Positions 27,323 to 35,752 of a stretch of DNA of 64,000 nt are shown piece after piece. The notes below the pieces were generated by a model. That model had not been told where the DNA came from, made no database searches, and was given only the letters and a program-made list of their open reading frames with translations. The number at the start of each line of letters is the position of its first letter. The first letter of the stretch is position 1. The DNA is from a bacterium (GTDB lineage Bacteria; Planctomycetota; UBA1135; UBA2386), in NCBI GenBank assembly GCA_030432695.1, contig JAUILN010000001.1:806001-870000 (forward strand), given 5' to 3'. The position numbers and the translations under genes are program-made.

Positions 27323-27589
27323 ATGGACAAGAGCACTGCCGAGTCGTCGAACCCGACCTTCCTCCGTCGCCACCTCTCGCAGCTCAAGGTGCTGACGCGC
27401 CTCTTGGAGCACGAGATCGATTCCGCCAAGGGCGCCGAGATCAGCCTCGACCGTGAACTGGTCGAGAGCATGCTCGACACCCTGGAGATCTTCGTGGAGG
27501 ACGTCGATGGCGGCGAGACCGCCACGCGCAGCGGCGGTCGTCGCGCTTCCGCGACGACCGAGAAGCCGTCGGTCACGCGGCTGAACTGA
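27323..27589 (+). CDS. Small helical protein of unknown function
   Basis: The 88-residue product has an amphipathic helical core (FLRRHLSQLKVLTRLLEHEI, then SLDRELVESMLDTLEIFVED) and a hydrophilic Ser/Arg/Thr tail. It has no signal peptide, membrane segment or metal-binding motif. The composition of the core is that of a real folded protein, unlike the overlapping frames. The start is uncertain because an upstream ATG at 27293 is in another frame. The core could be a helical hairpin that dimerises. A three-copy 18-bp repeat begins 11 bases after the stop. Confidence 0.55.
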   Translation: MDKSTAESSNPTFLRRHLSQLKVLTRLLEHEIDSAKGAEISLDRELVESMLDTLEIFVEDVDGGETATRSGGRRASATTEKPSVTRLN

Positions 27590-27600
27590 GCTGCGGGCCG

Positions 27601-27659
27601 TATCGGGAGTGCAGGCCGTATCGGGAGTGCAGGCCGAGTCGGGAGTGCAGGCCGAGTCG
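27601..27659 (+). repeat. Tandem 18-bp repeat, three copies plus partial
   Basis: Copies at 27601-27618, 27619-27636 and 27637-27654 read TATCGGGAGTGCAGGCCG, the same again, then AGTCGGGAGTGCAGGCCG, followed by AGTCG. The array lies just downstream of the small gene's stop. It is not palindromic, so it is not a simple terminator, and it has no spacers, so it is not CRISPR. Confidence 0.9.
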
Positions 27660-27812
27660 ACCGGTCGCCAGCGACGAGCCGAGGCCCTCGGGTCGAAGCC
27701 CGGGGCGCGTGAGCGGGCATCGCGCGAAGCAAGGCGGGATGCCCAGCGCTCGAGCCCTGGAGACTGCCCTCTCGGTGTCTGATCCTTATGCGGGAGGCCG
27801 GAGCCCCACGAG

Positions 27813-28787
27813 ATGCCGCAGCCTACCAGTTCCCTGGTCGGAGGGCCCTCCGACCGAGATTCCGGAACGCCCCCGGATGCCGGGCCGGTGTGGTTCCGCT
27901 ACGTCGTCCTCGCGACGTTCCTGTCGACCCTCTGGTGGTTCGGTCCACGGGTGTGGCGCATCCTCGAGGCGCGCGTCGGTGGTTCTGGTCAGGTCGGCCC
28001 GCCGGTCGCAGTCGACCGGCTCGGCATGTCGGTGGTCCCCGACTGGTTGCGCAACGAGACCCTGCACGCGCTGTTGGTCGATCTCGGTCCGCGGCTGCGC
28101 CGGCCTGTGGGAATGATGGACACGGACGGACTGACGCGGCTTCAGGCTGAACTCGCAGATTCCGCTTGGCTCGATCAGGTCCGACTGGAGCGGGCCTACC
28201 CGGACCAGCTACGGGTCTACGCCCGGGTCCGTCGTCCGGTGGTCGAGGTGCGGTTTGCCGGGCATGTGCTGGGACTCGCAGATGCCCGAGGGATCGCGAT
28301 CCCGCCGGGTTCGGTGCCGACGGACCTGCCCATCGTCGAAGTGGGTCCGCGCGGTGGCGGCGATGCGGATGCGATGCCGCCGCAGGGCGGTGTCGACTTT
28401 CGGTTCGGAGAGCCGTTCCCGGACGGGCGGGTGCTGGTTGCCGCAGCGATTGCCGAGGAGTGGCGGCGCGAGGTGGTTCCCGACGTGGAGTCGGCGCCGC
28501 CACTGCGCGTGCTCGATGCCGACAACCTCGGCTGGGAATACGTCCAGGACCCACGCTACAGCCAGGTCCTGGCCGGGTTGGAGTCGGCGTCCGGGCGGAT
28601 CGTATGGTTTCACTACGGGCTCGCGGAGAGCGACGGAGGCCCCGTTCCCACGACGATCCGTGCCGAGATCCTGGCCGACGTCCTCGCGGCCCATCCGGGC
28701 CTGGTGGGACTCGCTGGCGGAGATCTGCGCCTGCGCAATCTGTGGCGCGATGCTCTGCGGTTCGTGGGCGAGGAGTCGCCGCGATGA
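27813..28787 (+). CDS. FtsQ/DivIB-like single-pass protein with POTRA-type domain
   Basis: The 324-residue protein has a short cytoplasmic tail, one transmembrane helix at about 27-46 (WFRYVVLATFLSTLWWFGPR) and a periplasmic region. There the pattern LQAELADSAWLDQVRLERAYPDQLRVYARVRRPVVEVRFAG (in overlapping pieces, about residues 108-148) matches the POTRA/FtsQ arrangement L-x-x-x-x-W-V-x-x-V-x-V-x-R-x-x-P-x-x-L-x-V-x-x-x-x-R-x-P-V. DARG and GLADARGIAIP correspond to the following beta strand. In most bacteria FtsQ belongs to the divisome. Here none of ftsA, ftsZ or murC is adjacent. The next gene, a kinase, lies 132 bases on. The assignment rests on the fold pattern, not on a strong family signature. 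Confidence 0.55.
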   Translation: MPQPTSSLVGGPSDRDSGTPPDAGPVWFRYVVLATFLSTLWWFGPRVWRILEARVGGSGQVGPPVAVDRLGMSVVPDWLRNETLHALLVDLGPRLRRPVGMMDTDGLTRLQAELADSAWLDQVRLERAYPDQLRVYARVRRPVVEVRFAGHVLGLADARGIAIPPGSVPTDLPIVEVGPRGGGDADAMPPQGGVDFRFGEPFPDGRVLVAAAIAEEWRREVVPDVESAPPLRVLDADNLGWEYVQDPRYSQVLAGLESASGRIVWFHYGLAESDGGPVPTTIRAEILADVLAAHPGLVGLAGGDLRLRNLWRDALRFVGEESPR

Positions 28788-28919
28788 GTCGTCGCCGGTG
28801 GCCGCGGCTGCCGGTTCGTTGGGGTAGATTTGGGGGGCGATCCGGGCCGGGTGCACGGCGCGGCCGCCGGCGTGGCCCAGGGCGTTACCCGGCTCGACAC
28901 GTGAGCGGCGTAGAACCCA

Positions 28920-31900
28920 TTGAAGATCTGCCTCACATGTGAAGGTGTCACCGAAAGTGACACCGAACTCTGTGCGCACTGCGGGATCCCGCTGGTGGCC
29001 AGTGAACGCCTGGGATTCCCCAGTCGCCGAGGTGATGCCAGCGCTCGAGCACCGCTGGTGGGCCGAGTCCTGGACGGAAAGTACCGGATGCTCTCGATGC
29101 TCGGTCGCGGAGGCATGGGCACGGTCTACCGAGCGCAGCACGAGGTCAGTCATGCGCCCGTCGCCGTGAAGGTGCTGAATCCGCGGTTCGCGGCACGAGG
29201 TGAGTTCCGACGGTGGTTCCTCGGCGAGGCCCGGCGTGCCGGTCGGGTGGTCCACGAGAACAGCGCCCGGGTCCAGGACGTCGGCGAAGCACCGGACGGA
29301 ACGGTCTACCTGGCGGTCGAATTCGTCGAGGGACGTACCCTCCGCGAGTGGATGGACGGGGCGCCGCGGCTCGCGCCGCGCTGGGTGGTCGATGTGTTGA
29401 TCCAGATCGCCCGCGCGCTGGGTGCCGCGCACGATGCGGGGGTCGTCCACCGCGACCTGTCGCCGCGCAACGTGATGGTCGCGGACTCGGACGGGCTCCC
29501 GAGGGTCAAGATCCTCGACTTCGGGATCGCGGGTGGAGTCACCGGATTGGAGACGGTGCGGGCCGGCAGGCAGGATCCCGAAGGTCCCACCGTCTTCGCC
29601 AATCCGCCGTACTCGGCGCCGGAGCACCTGGAGGGCAAGCCGGTCGACGGCCGCGCCGACCTGTACTCGCTCGGCGTGCTCGCGTTCGAGGCCTTGACGG
29701 GTTCGTTGCCGGTTGCCGGAGAGGGTGCCGACGAGTTGGCACTCGCGACACGGCAGCGTAGCCCTCGACGGATGCCTGGCGTCGCGGGTGTTCCCGCCAC
29801 GTTGCGACGGCTGATCGACGAACTGCTGGAAGGCGAGCCGGTCGACCGACCACCGGACGCACATCTCGTGGCCGAGCGATTGGTTCGGATCCGCGCGGGC
29901 AGCGGGCGGCTCTTCGGTAGCACCGCACTGGCGGTCGCCGCGTTGGCTACGACCCTGTTCGCGTGGGCTTTCGCGCCGCAGCGTCAGAGCACGTTCTTGT
30001 TCGGTCTGCCCGTTCCGGGGGCACTGCGAATCGTGTCGCAGCCCCCCGGCGGCTCCGAGGCGACCCAGGTGCTGCGTACCGCGGATCTCCTGAGCTCGCG
30101 TTTCGAGATGCGCGGGATGCGGTTGTCGCGACTCGGACTGCGCGTGCTCCGCCATGGTGTGGAGCGTGGCCGGGTCGATCTCGGTCCGATGCTGCAGGAG
30201 ACCAACGGAGTGGTGCAGTTCCGTCCCGAAGCGACCGCCGGACTCCAGCTACTGCTTCGACGGGCATCCTTGGAAGGGCCGGTCGACCTGGTGTTCACCG
30301 CCGGGGACCAACAGCCGGTCGCCTACGCGAGGTGTCGTCTCGACGACGATCCGCCGAGGGTGGTCGCGACCTTGGAAGCATCGGACGTCCCGGAGTCGTT
30401 GCGGGGCGAGCTACGGCTGCGATTCCAGGCGGAGGACACCGTCGCGCTGGAGGAAATCGCGTTGACGGTCGAGGTGCTCGGCGGCGCGACCGCAGCTCAA
30501 CTGGTGCGGATCCCTGTTCCGGAGTTCGCGGCAGGAAGCACGACCTGCCGGGGCGAGTCGACCTTGCGGGAGCTGATGGCAGGGTCGTTCCGGGGCGTGC
30601 GTCAGATCGGGCGCGTCCGGCTCCGGCTCGACGTCGCCGATGCCGCTGGATTCCGGACTCCGGTCGTGCTGAGCGATTGGCAGTGGCTCGACCTCGCGGC
30701 GCCGGCCGTGATCGGGGTCGAGGGCGAAGCGGGCCGTGCGCTGATCATCGAGCGGGCCGGCGTCGCGGAAGCATCCGTTCTCGTCGCCGAGCCAGAGCCC
30801 GAACTGCAGGTGCAGTGCTACGGGCCGGAGGGGGCGGAATGGCTCGACTGCCGGGTACTGGCCCGACGGGAGTCCCGCCTCGCGGTGGAGTTGCCCGGTC
30901 CCGAGGCCGGCGGTCCCCCGTCGAGCGGGGATTGGCGATTCCGGGTCGTCGACGTGGCTGGCAACCGCGGCGACGAACTGCTCGTTCCCCTGGAGGTGCG
31001 GAGTGCGGCAACAGCTGCCGAGGTGCGGATCGAATCGACCTCGACGCCGCGCATCGCGCGCATCGAGGAGCTGTTCTACTCCGATGGTCGAAGCTGCTCG
31101 CTGCAGTTCTCGTGCAACTCGCTGTACCGGCCTGGTCGTCTGCGGATCCGGCGCAGCGGGGGCGAGTGGGTCCACGAGGCCGAACTGGAAGACGCGACGG
31201 CGGGGGCCGCGATCTTGCCGATGCCGGAGTTGCCGGATGGTCGCTACGAATTCGAGGTGGAACTGGAAGGGGCCAGGGACGCGGCGCTTCCGGCACAAAA
31301 GCCCTATGAGCTGCTGGTGCGGAACGAGGCGCCACGACTGGAGCTGCCCGGAGGTCCGGGAACCGCCGACTTCCTGCCTGAACTCGAAGACCTGGGCATG
31401 CTCCGGTTCGACGAAGGGCGAGTCGCACAGGGTCCGAGCTGGCGCCTCGTTCCGCCCGATCCGCGACTGCTGAGAGGCTCCATCCTGGTCGGCTCCAATG
31501 GTGGGTGGTCCACGCTGGACTACCGGGTCGATGGTTCGGAGCGCGGCGAGATCCTGCCTCCGGTCGCCTTGGGCCGCGGTGAGGGCGCTCTGGGATTGGC
31601 GCTGCGCGATGTCCTGGACCGCCCGCTCGACGTTCGGGTTCAGCAGACCCCGCTTCCCGGCGAGGAGGTGGCGGGGCACGCCAACGCGGTGGTGGTGGCC
31701 CGATTCCTCTACCACGACGCGCCGTTCGAGCCGGCGGATGCCGTGTCTTTGGTCGAACACGGTGAGCCGGTCGCGGTCGCGGTTCGAGTTGCCGTGGCGC
31801 TCGGTACGCGGGCCGATGAGGTGATGCTGGCGACCAGCGGGAACTCGATCGCGCCGGTGCATACGCAGGGGATGGACGAGGCCGGTGGGGTCCTGGAGTT

Positions 31901-33161
31901 CCGGGTCCCCTTCGCCCAGGCGGTGCTCGGCACCGACCTCGAGGGTCTGGGTGAGGAGGACTTCGCAGGCGGCCGTGCCGCGACCCTGCGTGTGAGCCTT
32001 CGTTCCCCACTCGGCACCTATCCGTTGGAGATCGAGCTGCGGACGATTCGCACCACCCTCTTGCCGGTGAGTGTCCGCGATCGATGGCCTCGGATTCCCG
32101 CTGCTTGTGCCTCGCTCCGACTCGTGCCGGTGACGGGACCCGGCCTGTCGCGATCTTTCCCGGACCCCGTGCCGGCCGATATCCCGCGGCGGGACGGCTT
32201 CCGCGCCGGTCCGTCGCTGGAAGTGCGCAACCTCGGCGACTTCCTGCTCCAGGATCGCGAACTCACCGGCGGGGAGTATCTGGCGCTCGCCGAAGAGGGC
32301 TTGGAATGCTGGCGAGCCCTCGAGGACTCCCCGGCCTGGGTCGCGCGGTTGGTGCACGGATTCGACCCGATGCAGGCCGACCGGTTGAGCTCCTCGGGTC
32401 TGCGACCGGTGCACCACGCCGATGATGACGCCTGGCGCCGGGCCGCGAGAGTCGGTCCCGAGCGTGATCGCCCGGTCTTCGGCCTGTCCGACTTCCAGGC
32501 CGAATGCGTGGCACGGCTCGCCGGACTGCTCGCCGCTGCGGATCCGTCGTTGTTCCGACTGCCGTTCGGCGTGGAGCTGGAGGTCGCGGCGTTCGGCAAC
32601 GGTGTCGCGGGCGTGCAGGGTGCGGAGGTCAGCGGCACGGGGATCGACCGCCGGTTGTTCTCGCAGTGGTCGCACCGGATCGACTCAGGCTCCTGGCCGC
32701 CGAATGCCGCCGAAGCCACGGCGCTGGGGGACGTGGTCGTCACGCCGCTCGGTCACCGGATCCTCGGCCTCGACTCCGGCGTGCGCGAGTGGGTCGCCGA
32801 CCTACCGTACTTCGTCGGTGATCTCGACAGCGAAGCGCTGCTGCGCGAGTGGATGGCGGATCACGTGCGCCATCGGCAGCGGGTGGCCGAGCTGTTCTCT
32901 CGATCGGGGGCTGTGCGTCTGCCGCAGGATCTGCTCGGTCGGCTGGCGACCTTCGGCGTGCTCCGGGGCATCGGTGCGGGGGAGGCGCGGGCGCTGCAGC
33001 TCGACGCGAATGGAGTCACCATCCTGCCCGGTGTCGTGCGCTGCCTCCAGGTGCGACGCGACGGTACCGGATTCCCCTCGGGTCGGCCCGATCCTCATGC
33101 CGAACGTGCCGGAATGCGACTGGCCGGAGGGGCCCATCTCGTGGAGGCTCTCCGCAAGTGA
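28920..33161 (+). CDS. Receptor Ser/Thr protein kinase: zinc ribbon, kinase, transmembrane, giant ectodomain with FGE-like end
   Basis: This 1413-residue protein begins at TTG 28920 with a zinc ribbon (Cys4, Cys7, Cys18, Cys21). A complete Hanks-type kinase follows: glycine loop GRGGMGTVY at 62, Lys84, HRDLSPRN at 177-184 and DFG at 200-202. The Lys usual after HRD is Ser, as in several bacterial kinases. A transmembrane helix at about 334-351 puts over 1000 residues outside the cytoplasm. The C-terminal 230 residues (about 1101-1330) look like a formylglycine-generating-enzyme/SUMF1 fold: FLLQDRELTGGEYL, LPFGVELEVAAFGNG and GLDSGVREWV, equivalent to N-G-N-V-W-E-W. The catalytic cysteines of true FGEs are not evident. 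The stop overlaps the next gene (GTGA). It probably senses an external cue and phosphorylates cytoplasmic proteins, opposed by the PP2C gene downstream. Confidence 0.85.
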   Translation: MKICLTCEGVTESDTELCAHCGIPLVASERLGFPSRRGDASARAPLVGRVLDGKYRMLSMLGRGGMGTVYRAQHEVSHAPVAVKVLNPRFAARGEFRRWFLGEARRAGRVVHENSARVQDVGEAPDGTVYLAVEFVEGRTLREWMDGAPRLAPRWVVDVLIQIARALGAAHDAGVVHRDLSPRNVMVADSDGLPRVKILDFGIAGGVTGLETVRAGRQDPEGPTVFANPPYSAPEHLEGKPVDGRADLYSLGVLAFEALTGSLPVAGEGADELALATRQRSPRRMPGVAGVPATLRRLIDELLEGEPVDRPPDAHLVAERLVRIRAGSGRLFGSTALAVAALATTLFAWAFAPQRQSTFLFGLPVPGALRIVSQPPGGSEATQVLRTADLLSSRFEMRGMRLSRLGLRVLRHGVERGRVDLGPMLQETNGVVQFRPEATAGLQLLLRRASLEGPVDLVFTAGDQQPVAYARCRLDDDPPRVVATLEASDVPESLRGELRLRFQAEDTVALEEIALTVEVLGGATAAQLVRIPVPEFAAGSTTCRGESTLRELMAGSFRGVRQIGRVRLRLDVADAAGFRTPVVLSDWQWLDLAAPAVIGVEGEAGRALIIERAGVAEASVLVAEPEPELQVQCYGPEGAEWLDCRVLARRESRLAVELPGPEAGGPPSSGDWRFRVVDVAGNRGDELLVPLEVRSAATAAEVRIESTSTPRIARIEELFYSDGRSCSLQFSCNSLYRPGRLRIRRSGGEWVHEAELEDATAGAAILPMPELPDGRYEFEVELEGARDAALPAQKPYELLVRNEAPRLELPGGPGTADFLPELEDLGMLRFDEGRVAQGPSWRLVPPDPRLLRGSILVGSNGGWSTLDYRVDGSERGEILPPVALGRGEGALGLALRDVLDRPLDVRVQQTPLPGEEVAGHANAVVVARFLYHDAPFEPADAVSLVEHGEPVAVAVRVAVALGTRADEVMLATSGNSIAPVHTQGMDEAGGVLEFRVPFAQAVLGTDLEGLGEEDFAGGRAATLRVSLRSPLGTYPLEIELRTIRTTLLPVSVRDRWPRIPAACASLRLVPVTGPGLSRSFPDPVPADIPRRDGFRAGPSLEVRNLGDFLLQDRELTGGEYLALAEEGLECWRALEDSPAWVARLVHGFDPMQADRLSSSGLRPVHHADDDAWRRAARVGPERDRPVFGLSDFQAECVARLAGLLAAADPSLFRLPFGVELEVAAFGNGVAGVQGAEVSGTGIDRRLFSQWSHRIDSGSWPPNAAEATALGDVVVTPLGHRILGLDSGVREWVADLPYFVGDLDSEALLREWMADHVRHRQRVAELFSRSGAVRLPQDLLGRLATFGVLRGIGAGEARALQLDANGVTILPGVVRCLQVRRDGTGFPSGRPDPHAERAGMRLAGGAHLVEALRK

Positions 33162-34396
33162 GTTCCAGACCGCTCGAGCGAGGCGTCCCGCGGCATCGGG
33201 TCGGTTCCGACCCGTGGCACTCGCGAGCCTGGAGGCGGTCGGCCGCGTTGGCCTGGTCAGCACCCGAGCCGGCCAGTCGCCATCGTCTGGCGGCGTTGCT
33301 TACGCTCGAACTCGCGTTGTTGGGCGGCGCCGCCTGCACCTCGCCTCGCTCCGACCTTTCGTCGCTCGCCGAGCGCCCGGCGGTGCCGGCCTCGGTCCTT
33401 CTCACCGGAGGAGCCTTTCTCGATCCGCCGTCCGTGCAAGGGATGGAGCCCGGCGATCCACTGGCCAGGACGTTCGGAGAGCTGTCGTCCGAGGCTGAAG
33501 CCATGAGCCTCGAGGAGGTGGCTTCAGCCATGGTGGAAGCCAGGGTATTCGTGCGGCTCGAGGTCGATTCCAGCGATGCTTCGGGCTCCCATCGGCGCAG
33601 TCTCGCCGGGCGACGGGGCAACCTGCCGTTGCAGGAGTCCGAGATCGCTGAACTGCTGGTGCGCGCGCGGGAGGGTGGGCACGACTACGTGCTCATCTTG
33701 CACCGTCTGCAGGACGGTCCGGTGGAGGAGTTCGGCATCAATGATCGCTGGCCTCTGACCCTGACGACCTGGTTGCTGGTCGGCCTCGGCTTCCTGGTTC
33801 CGGACCATACGTTCGGATCGGGGGCGACGCTCCGGTGCGCATTGTTCGAGGTCTACACCGGGCGCGAGGTGCACCGCAGCGTGGGCAGTCCAGGAACCGT
33901 CGACCTCTCGCTGCTCGACCGGACCGACGGCTGGGGCCTGCTGAGTTCGATCCTCATCCCGCCGTTCTGGGTCGGTAATGACGAGGTCAGGGTCGCGGAG
34001 GAAGTGCGTGTCGCCGCTCGACGCCGGTTGGTGACCGCGCTCGCCCGGGATCTGAAGAGCGAGGGATGTCGCCAGGACCTCGGCGAACGTTCGCCGGCGA
34101 GTTTTGCGATCCGACCCCTCGAGGCGGGACGAGTGGCCATCGAGATCCGCGCGCGCTCCGGGATCCGGCTCGTCGCGGTTCGCGCCGACGGGCGGCCGAT
34201 CGAGGATGCGACGCAACGGCTGTTCGAGTCCCAGCTCCTCGCTTCGGAGCGCATGGAGGCCGGAAGCTTCGTCTACGAAGGCGAGTTGCCGAGGGAGGTA
34301 GGTGGACGTCTGCTGCAGTTCCTGGCCCAGTCGGTCAGCGGCGATGCGGCATCGGCGACCTTCGATCGTCGTGACGGTTCGGCGTCGACCCGCTGA
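33158..34396 (+). CDS. Lipoprotein coupled to the receptor kinase
   Basis: GTG 33158 overlaps the kinase stop by four bases, giving 412 residues and almost certain translational coupling. A hydrophobic segment (LAALLTLELALLGGAAC) ends in a plausible lipidated Cys60. The signal is unusually late and contains a Glu, so a downstream start is possible. The mature protein has beta-rich segments and a second hydrophobic stretch (TTWLLVGLGFLVPDH) near residues 205-220, then GLLSSILIPPFWVGNDEVRVAEEVRVAARRRLV. This recalls the GNA1162/LpoB-like lipoproteins in which a short hydrophobic loop follows a small alpha/beta domain, but the match is weak. It may sit beside the kinase ectodomain as ligand or partner. 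Confidence 0.65.
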   Translation: MSSRPLERGVPRHRVGSDPWHSRAWRRSAALAWSAPEPASRHRLAALLTLELALLGGAACTSPRSDLSSLAERPAVPASVLLTGGAFLDPPSVQGMEPGDPLARTFGELSSEAEAMSLEEVASAMVEARVFVRLEVDSSDASGSHRRSLAGRRGNLPLQESEIAELLVRAREGGHDYVLILHRLQDGPVEEFGINDRWPLTLTTWLLVGLGFLVPDHTFGSGATLRCALFEVYTGREVHRSVGSPGTVDLSLLDRTDGWGLLSSILIPPFWVGNDEVRVAEEVRVAARRRLVTALARDLKSEGCRQDLGERSPASFAIRPLEAGRVAIEIRARSGIRLVAVRADGRPIEDATQRLFESQLLASERMEAGSFVYEGELPREVGGRLLQFLAQSVSGDAASATFDRRDGSASTR

Positions 34397-34508
34397 GCAT
34401 GGGGACCTTCGAGCGATCCGAGAAGGCTGCCTCGCGGGACGGCGAGGCCGCAGGAAAGACGCTGGGAACTGCAAGCCGGGCTTTTCCGGGGCTGACGGAA
34501 ACGAGACG

Positions 34509-35420
34509 ATGTGCGGGATGCAGGTCCCCGTCGAGTTCGACGTCGGAGCCGCCACGCACACAGGGTGCGTGCGATCCGGCAACGAGGACGACTACCTCGT
34601 GATGGTGACCGGCCCCGGCTCCGGAGCCGTAGGGTTACTGGTCGCCGTCGCCGACGGCATGGGAGGGGTCAGCGGCGGTGCGGAGGCAAGTCGCACCGCG
34701 ATCCGCTCGTTGGGCGCAGCGTTCACCCAGCTCGGTGAGCAGACCTTCGAGAGCTTGCTGGAGCGAGGTTTCGGGGATGCGTGCGGCCGCGTCTACGACC
34801 TGGGACATTCCAATCCCGGTCTGCGGGAGATGGGGACGACCCTGACCGCCTCGGTGGTGCTGGGCAATGAACTGGTGTTCGGCCACGTGGGCGACACCCG
34901 GCTCTACCGGCTTCGGAAGTCCGATCTGCGTCAGCTGACGGTCGACCACGCGATGAGTGGATCCCGGAACCTGCTCACGCGGTGCATCGGTGCTGGTCAG
35001 ATTCGCGAGGAGGTCGACGTCGACCGGGCCGAACTACGGGCCGGAGATCTGCTGCTCCTGTGTTCCGACGGGGTCTGGAGTCTGCTCGATGAGGCGGAGA
35101 TCGTGCGTCTGGCGAAGGGGAGGGTCGCGCAGATCGTGGCCGAGCGGCTGATTCGCGCGGCGGTCGACAAGGGTGCCCCCGACAACTGCACGACGATCGT
35201 CGTGCGCATCCTGCAGGCTCGGCCGCCGGGCGGTCGGATGCACGAAGTGGAGATCCCTGCGGGCGAGGTCGTGATCGATCCCGGGAACGTGGTCGGCGAC
35301 GGTCGATCCCTTCGGGGGCCGAGGTGGCCCTGGTTCGCGCTCGGCGGAGCGCTGGTCCTGGCGGTCCTGGGCTGGCTGAAGATCGCCTTCGAGGTCGACG
35401 TGTTCACCCGCTTCTGGTGA
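34509..35420 (+). CDS. PP2C-type Ser/Thr phosphatase with C-terminal membrane anchor
   Basis: The 303-residue protein (from ATG 34509; ATG 34518 is an alternative) has the full PPM/PP2C motif set: VRSGNEDDY (Glu26-Asp27), AVADGMGGVSGG (Asp49 and Gly50 bind the metals), MGTTLTASVV, VFGHVGDTRLYRLR, LLLLCSDGVWSLL and GAPDNCTTIVV. After the catalytic domain ends at about residue 235, a linker and one transmembrane helix (WPWFALGGALVLAVLGWLKIAF) follow, so the catalytic part faces the cytoplasm. It lies 112 bases after the lipoprotein and closes a kinase-lipoprotein-phosphatase unit, where it should reverse kinase phosphorylation. Confidence 0.9.
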   Translation: MCGMQVPVEFDVGAATHTGCVRSGNEDDYLVMVTGPGSGAVGLLVAVADGMGGVSGGAEASRTAIRSLGAAFTQLGEQTFESLLERGFGDACGRVYDLGHSNPGLREMGTTLTASVVLGNELVFGHVGDTRLYRLRKSDLRQLTVDHAMSGSRNLLTRCIGAGQIREEVDVDRAELRAGDLLLLCSDGVWSLLDEAEIVRLAKGRVAQIVAERLIRAAVDKGAPDNCTTIVVRILQARPPGGRMHEVEIPAGEVVIDPGNVVGDGRSLRGPRWPWFALGGALVLAVLGWLKIAFEVDVFTRFW

Positions 35421-35752
35421 AGTGGCTTCTGGACAAGTACGCGTCGGTTTCCGCCGGTCGGACTCCTGCTGTCCTGATCGACCGTTTCCGGAAGCCCCGC
35501 GTGCCGGGACCGGTTCTGCCAGAAGTCGATGCCAGATCGGTCGTGAGCGCAGCGAGAGCTTCTCGGGGTGGAGCGAGCGAAGTGAGTCGCACCCACCTCG
35601 TGGCAACAGACGGTCGCGTCGGGTGGTTCCGGGCCGACCGCCGGGCGACCAGCTGCAGAGTTCGATCCTCCTGGCGTGACGACTTGCTCCGGAGCGCGAG
35701 GCGCGCGACGATGCAGCGGCCCCTCCGTGACGGTTCGACCCCTCTCCGTTCC
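35421..35752. other. 332-base gap between phosphatase and secretion-platform genes
   Basis: No gene is supported. The frame of the downstream gene is open through much of it, and an ATG at 35711 could lengthen that protein by 14 residues. No strong hairpin or promoter pair stands out. Confidence 0.4.

Noticed and set aside
27601..27659. CRISPR-like array
   Set aside because: The 18-bp units are directly adjacent with no spacers, and there are no cas genes.
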